Shown here: piece after piece, positions 60,167-64,000 of the stretch
Layout of the letters: the number at the start of each line of letters is the position of its first letter
Position numbering within the stretch: position 1 is the first letter of the stretch
DNA from: Sclerotinia nivalis
Lineage: Eukaryota > Ascomycota > Leotiomycetes > Helotiales > Sclerotiniaceae
Length of the DNA: 64,000 bases
Direction of reading: 5' to 3'
NCBI GenBank assembly: GCA_029531795.1
Contig: JAPEIS010000004.1
Coordinates: 496,001 to 560,000, forward strand
Translations under genes and position numbers: made by a program
The notes under the pieces: model-generated
Databases searched by the model: none
The model's input: the letters and a program-made list of their open reading frames with translations, nothing else
What the model was told of the DNA's origin: nothing

Positions 60167-61680
60167 AAAAGGACGGAATAAGTTCTAGGGAAGGTGGCAT
60201 AATATGGAATGGGCTTGGAGGGCATATACATATGATCGAATGGATAGACATATTCAAGATGACAAGTGACAGGCTTGCCATTAAATCGGCCCAAGAAATG
60301 ATCTCTATATACAACGAATAAGTATCACTAACCTCCACTGTTTTCAAAGAGAAATCGCAAACTAACCCAGAAGTTCTATCAATTATTTTTTCATTGCCAC
60401 GCCTCATGATGAAACCCAATATCAGACCATCCCCAGAATATCCACCACAAAGTACTCCCCTTTTGCATCTGCTATGCTCCGAACAAATGAGCAGAACTCC
60501 ATCCCTCTTCGCTCATCTGATTCTCATCAACGTATCACAGAGCTTTTTAAAACTTTTGTTGCATATCTGAAATGTCGAAGAATTTAAAACTGAAAATTGG
60601 AAGTTGAAAATTGAATAGTTGATGAATAGAATAGAAGAATAGAAGCAACCTCGCCAGGCAAGGTTACTTACCTACCTACCTACCTACCTCCTACCTATAT
60701 CAAAACCAATACCCCAATCCAATCACAATCACAATCACACGCACACCCACACGCACACAGCAGAACTGTATCAACAAACATATTTTAATACTTAAATATA
60801 CCTTAACACCCAATTCAACAAACCACCAACCGCTCACAAAATCACCACAATATCCCATAATATCCCATTCCATCTTCCCCATTCTCCCAACTCCCACACC
60901 AATTCCATCCAGGTATCTTTCAGCCTGCTCGCTATATAATCAAGTGATGTCGTTGTACTCCGTATGCTGATACTATATTCCATTGTTTAATTTCAAGCTT
61001 CACTCGAATTCGATAATGGAAATCGTTTGGAAATCGTTCTGAAACATACTTACTTGCTCAAGCGTGTTTTTCTACCATTTTCTTTTTGGTTGGGGCCGGG
61101 ATGGAGAAGATAAGTAGGAATAGAGGGTTGAGCGAGCGATGGCGAAGGAGTATAAAGACGATGAAAAAAAGTTATACTACGACTTAGAGTTAACATTTAT
61201 TCTCTATGGTATATACATACCTAGCAGAGTTCATGGAATTAAGATTATCTTCTCAACATCGCTTTTTAAGATGGGCTGGTGGTTTTCTTCTATTTTCCTT
61301 TTTCGATATTGGGATATTGTTTGTGAGCAACTCCATCAAATCAAATCAAATAGAAATATAATATCGAATATCCCCAATACAGTCTATGAAATCTTTGATG
61401 GAAAAATGAATTAATACTTCTAGTATCCACAATATATGTACGCTGCTCATGTATGTTCGCTTCTCCGTTGAGAGCCTACCATCCTTTCTCTTCCTATTTT
61501 CCCTCTATACGCCCTACGCCGGCTAACGCCTTTACCACCCAATGATTTGATTACCCTAAACCAAAATGCAAAAAGCATCTATAATACAACCCTTTCCCAA
61601 CAAAAAAACACAAAGTATAAGAATTTGTAATAATATAACACCCGAGGCCAAAACAAGAAGTCTCTCAAACCTCCTCTCTA
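60167..61680. other. Intergenic region with CTAC and CA-type repeats
   Basis: No supported gene. It contains a CTAC tetranucleotide run (about 60670-60691) followed by AATCACAATCACA and CACACGCACAC stretches. The right end is the 3' UTR side of the MFS gene. Confidence 0.5.
60670..60691. repeat. CTAC tetranucleotide repeat
   Basis: About five CTAC/TACC units, read directly. Confidence 0.75.
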
Positions 61681-63417
61681 TCATTGTCCAGCTTCTGGAT
61701 CATCACTACTCCCACTTCCACTTTCCTCATCACTTTCCTCCTCTTCACTCCAATCTTCACTCTCTAAATCTTTTCCTCTAATTCTCCAGCTAAAACCAAA
61801 TCCCACTAAAGCGATCCCACCAAAGATGCCCCAGGTGAGAAATCCTCCATTCTGAATCTTTGTTCCTAAAGTAAATAATCCTCCACTCAAGAAAGGGCCT
61901 GCTGCTCTTCCCGCTGCGCTCAAAGTCTGTGCCAAACCATTCAATGTACCCAGTACACCATGATTAGGCGCGGAATTTGTAATAAGTAATAGAGCACTTG
62001 TTAATCCTCCCACTGCAGCCACAGTTTTTAACAACAAGGCGAATCCGAGTTCAATCCATAACCATAATTTGCCATTTCCAATACCAAGAAATGCAGGGGA
62101 ATCTTTATATCCCACCCAAGGCATGAGCATCATGGAAACGAAAAAAAGTAATAGACCTGATCTATAAGTTGCTTTATTTCCCATCTTTTCTTTGAGTTTA
62201 CCGAATATGCCGACTTGGAAGACGATTGTAACTATTCCTGCAAAGGAGAGAGAAAGACCTATCTCAGAAGGAGAAAGCGCTCGTCCAGTGCGCTCAGGTG
62301 CCGACGCGAAGATAGGATAGAGGGAGTTGAAGGAAATGTTGGAAAGTTGGAAGATTAGATATGTACCGAGAAGTAGTATGGTATCACGATTGAGAACTTC
62401 CTTGTAGCTCAGATGAGCGTCGTTGGATGAGTGGAAAAAGTCACCCATTGAAAGGAGTGATGAAGCTTCGGAATCTTCTTCGTCCGAGGCATCAGAGTCA
62501 TGAAGCAATGCACGGTGAGAAGGGCTTCGTGTGTAGGTTGGATGGCGAGCTCCTCCTGTAAATTGCCAGATCCATGTAAAAAGACTCTTCATTCGGTGCT
62601 TCAGAGGTGGAAGATTTTTTGCTTCCTCTAGACTTTCTTCTAGGAAACAGCCCGTCATCACTAAGTCGAGCAATAATATCGATGCCGCGAACAAATTCGG
62701 TAGTAAATATGGATAGGGATTCGGATGCCCCTTGTTGAACGGATTCTCTTCGAAAATCAACAATCCACCCAAAGCCGGTCCTGTTATGCCTCCAATTCCA
62801 TAAATAACTGGCAGATAGACAAATGCCTTACTCTGATTGCTGCGATCCGTAATCTCTCCCAAACATGTACTTATCACACCTTGATTTCCATTGACCATAC
62901 CCATAAGCGCCTGTACCAATACAGCCTGCCATAAAGTCCTACAAAATCCAAAAGCAATGAAACAGGCCGATGTCAAAAGAGTCCCAAGCATTACTACTGG
63001 TTTTCTCCCTATTCTATCAGATAACCACCCCCAGAAAAAATTCGTTGTAAATTGCGCAAGCGCAAAAGCCGACGCTATAGTTCCCACATATAATCCTATC
63101 TGACTTGGATCGACTTCTGGAAATTTGGAGGTCATTTGGGGAAGGTATGGAGATATCGAATTCAATGCGGTTTGTTCGGCTAGTGCGATGATTGCCAATA
63201 TGGCAAGTTGTTTCTTTGGCAGAGGAGATTGATGATGTTCTTCTTCGGTCTCTTCTTCATTCAAATTCGAATTCGCAGATCCATTCCCACCAGATGAAGA
63301 TGTCGATGTAATTGGAGGTCTGCCGCGAGACTTAGGTGGTGGAGTAGGGAAGGTATGGTAGTGAGGAGTAGAGGACTTTCGACGCTCCATCCCGCTAGGA
63401 AATCGTGCTCGTTTCAT
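61681..63417 (-). CDS. MFS transporter, DHA1/ZIFL-like
   Basis: A single 578-codon frame starts with ATG at 63417. The N-terminal ~75 residues are disordered, with an acidic run (EEETEEEHH). Twelve TM helices follow in two bundles split by an acidic cytosolic loop (about 275-345). Family marks are the A-motif GWLSDRIGRKPVV between TM2 and TM3, the motif FGFCRTLWQAVLVQALMGMVNGNQGV in TM4-TM5, and VYGIGGITGPALGG-type motif C, characteristic of H+ antiporters. The tail is very acidic (EEEESDEESGSGSSDD). It resembles zinc-induced-facilitator/tetracycline-efflux-type MFS proteins of fungi and would export an unknown small molecule. It shows no clustering with biosynthetic genes. Confidence 0.93.
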   Translation of the reverse strand: MKRARFPSGMERRKSSTPHYHTFPTPPPKSRGRPPITSTSSSGGNGSANSNLNEEETEEEHHQSPLPKKQLAILAIIALAEQTALNSISPYLPQMTSKFPEVDPSQIGLYVGTIASAFALAQFTTNFFWGWLSDRIGRKPVVMLGTLLTSACFIAFGFCRTLWQAVLVQALMGMVNGNQGVISTCLGEITDRSNQSKAFVYLPVIYGIGGITGPALGGLLIFEENPFNKGHPNPYPYLLPNLFAASILLLDLVMTGCFLEESLEEAKNLPPLKHRMKSLFTWIWQFTGGARHPTYTRSPSHRALLHDSDASDEEDSEASSLLSMGDFFHSSNDAHLSYKEVLNRDTILLLGTYLIFQLSNISFNSLYPIFASAPERTGRALSPSEIGLSLSFAGIVTIVFQVGIFGKLKEKMGNKATYRSGLLLFFVSMMLMPWVGYKDSPAFLGIGNGKLWLWIELGFALLLKTVAAVGGLTSALLLITNSAPNHGVLGTLNGLAQTLSAAGRAAGPFLSGGLFTLGTKIQNGGFLTWGIFGGIALVGFGFSWRIRGKDLESEDWSEEEESDEESGSGSSDDPEAGQ

Positions 63418-64000
63418 GGCGATTGATGTCTCAAATGATTATCGTGTTGGCGTATTCGATTATTATACAAAAATCGGGTTGTCTCTTATGAGTTTTGTTG
63501 GACGAGGGGTCTTGTGGAAGGTCGTGTGTTAAGAATAGTTATGAACCAAGCTCTGGAAAGATCTGGATCTTGAGGATAGAGCTTACTATTACGTCAAGAA
63601 TAAGGGAATTGAATAAGTGAAATTGAATCTTTAAATGTCTATTATCGAATCATAATTATCGTCTTCAGTTTAACAAATGAAAGACTCTTTATTTTGGCAT
63701 TATTTTTACAGCAGATGTGAAAAAGAAGCAAATTTTATCATTAGAAAGCCGAGGGAGCTCTAGCCCGCAATACATCATCAGTTTGTTCTTTCCAAGTTCT
63801 CGCCCCAGCTCGCTTCCACCAATCAAACTCTTACATTGATATCAGCCACTCCAGCCACAGCAGCCACAGCAGCCACAGCCTTCAGCTCTCCACGAAAGAA
63901 GGACAAGCCGAAGTTTGTGCGTGAGGATGCCTTGCAATCCAGATATAAAAAAATGCTAGGTAATTGACAAATAAATTCGATACGTCGAAAAATGGCCAAA
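63418..64000. other. Right-end intergenic region, possible partial exon
   Basis: Divergent promoter of the MFS gene. From about 63771 a + strand frame without ATG runs through an Ala/Thr stretch (from an AGCCACAGC repeat at 63858-63886) and a basic KKDKPKFVREDALQ segment, ending near a possible GTAATT donor at 63961. It could be an exon of a gene continuing beyond the window; evidence is weak. Confidence 0.3.
63858..63886. repeat. AGCCACAGC tandem repeat
   Basis: About three 9-bp copies, giving Ala-Thr-Ala if translated. Read directly. Confidence 0.75.

Overview
The window is nuclear DNA of a filamentous ascomycete (Pezizomycotina). Most introns I could place are 47-110 nt GT-AG introns, often with a CTAAC-type branch site. 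The gene set contains clear fungal orthologues, and compact genes alternate with multi-kilobase A/T- and microsatellite-rich spacers. The gene styles look most like Leotiomycetes (Botrytis/Sclerotinia type), but that placement is inference. I saw no transposon, tRNA, rRNA or CRISPR array.

Layout. 1-5.4 kb: a 66-aa three-exon gene whose promoter carries two perfect CRE palindromes, then a large disordered hypothetical protein on the minus strand. 6.9-18.9 kb: two long minus-strand genes, the SEN1 RNA/DNA helicase and a Dnf1/Dnf2-type P4-ATPase flippase. 21.8-27.2 kb: a candidate Nse6/SLF2-like Smc5-6 factor (+), the V-ATPase subunit E gene VMA4 (-), and a NIPA-type magnesium transporter (+) that shares a 540-bp divergent promoter with VMA4. 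29-36 kb: MCM1 (-) and a PLS1-type tetraspanin (+), separated by about 5.2 kb without a recognisable gene. 40.9-48.8 kb: peroxisomal malate synthase (+), a ZIP zinc transporter (+) and a Ctr copper transporter (-). 50.3-60.2 kb: a GT92-like glycosyltransferase (-), a sparse region with multi-exon SUR7/PalI-like four-TM genes on both strands and a partial relative, a GNAT acetyltransferase (+), and a weak two-exon orphan. 61.7-63.4 kb: an MFS transporter of the ZIFL/DHA1 kind (-).

Most genes are housekeeping: transcription termination, lipid asymmetry, vacuolar acidification, metal transport and the glyoxylate cycle. Splice sites were assembled by hand from reading frames, GT-AG signals and protein family continuity. 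The most unusual observation is VMA4. To keep the conserved protein frame it needs a 9-nt micro-exon and a non-canonical AT-AC intron. Other notable items are the clustered SUR7-like genes that open reading frames alone miss, the paired CREs, three CCTCGG-type sites upstream of malate synthase, and long strand-asymmetric purine-rich spacer DNA.
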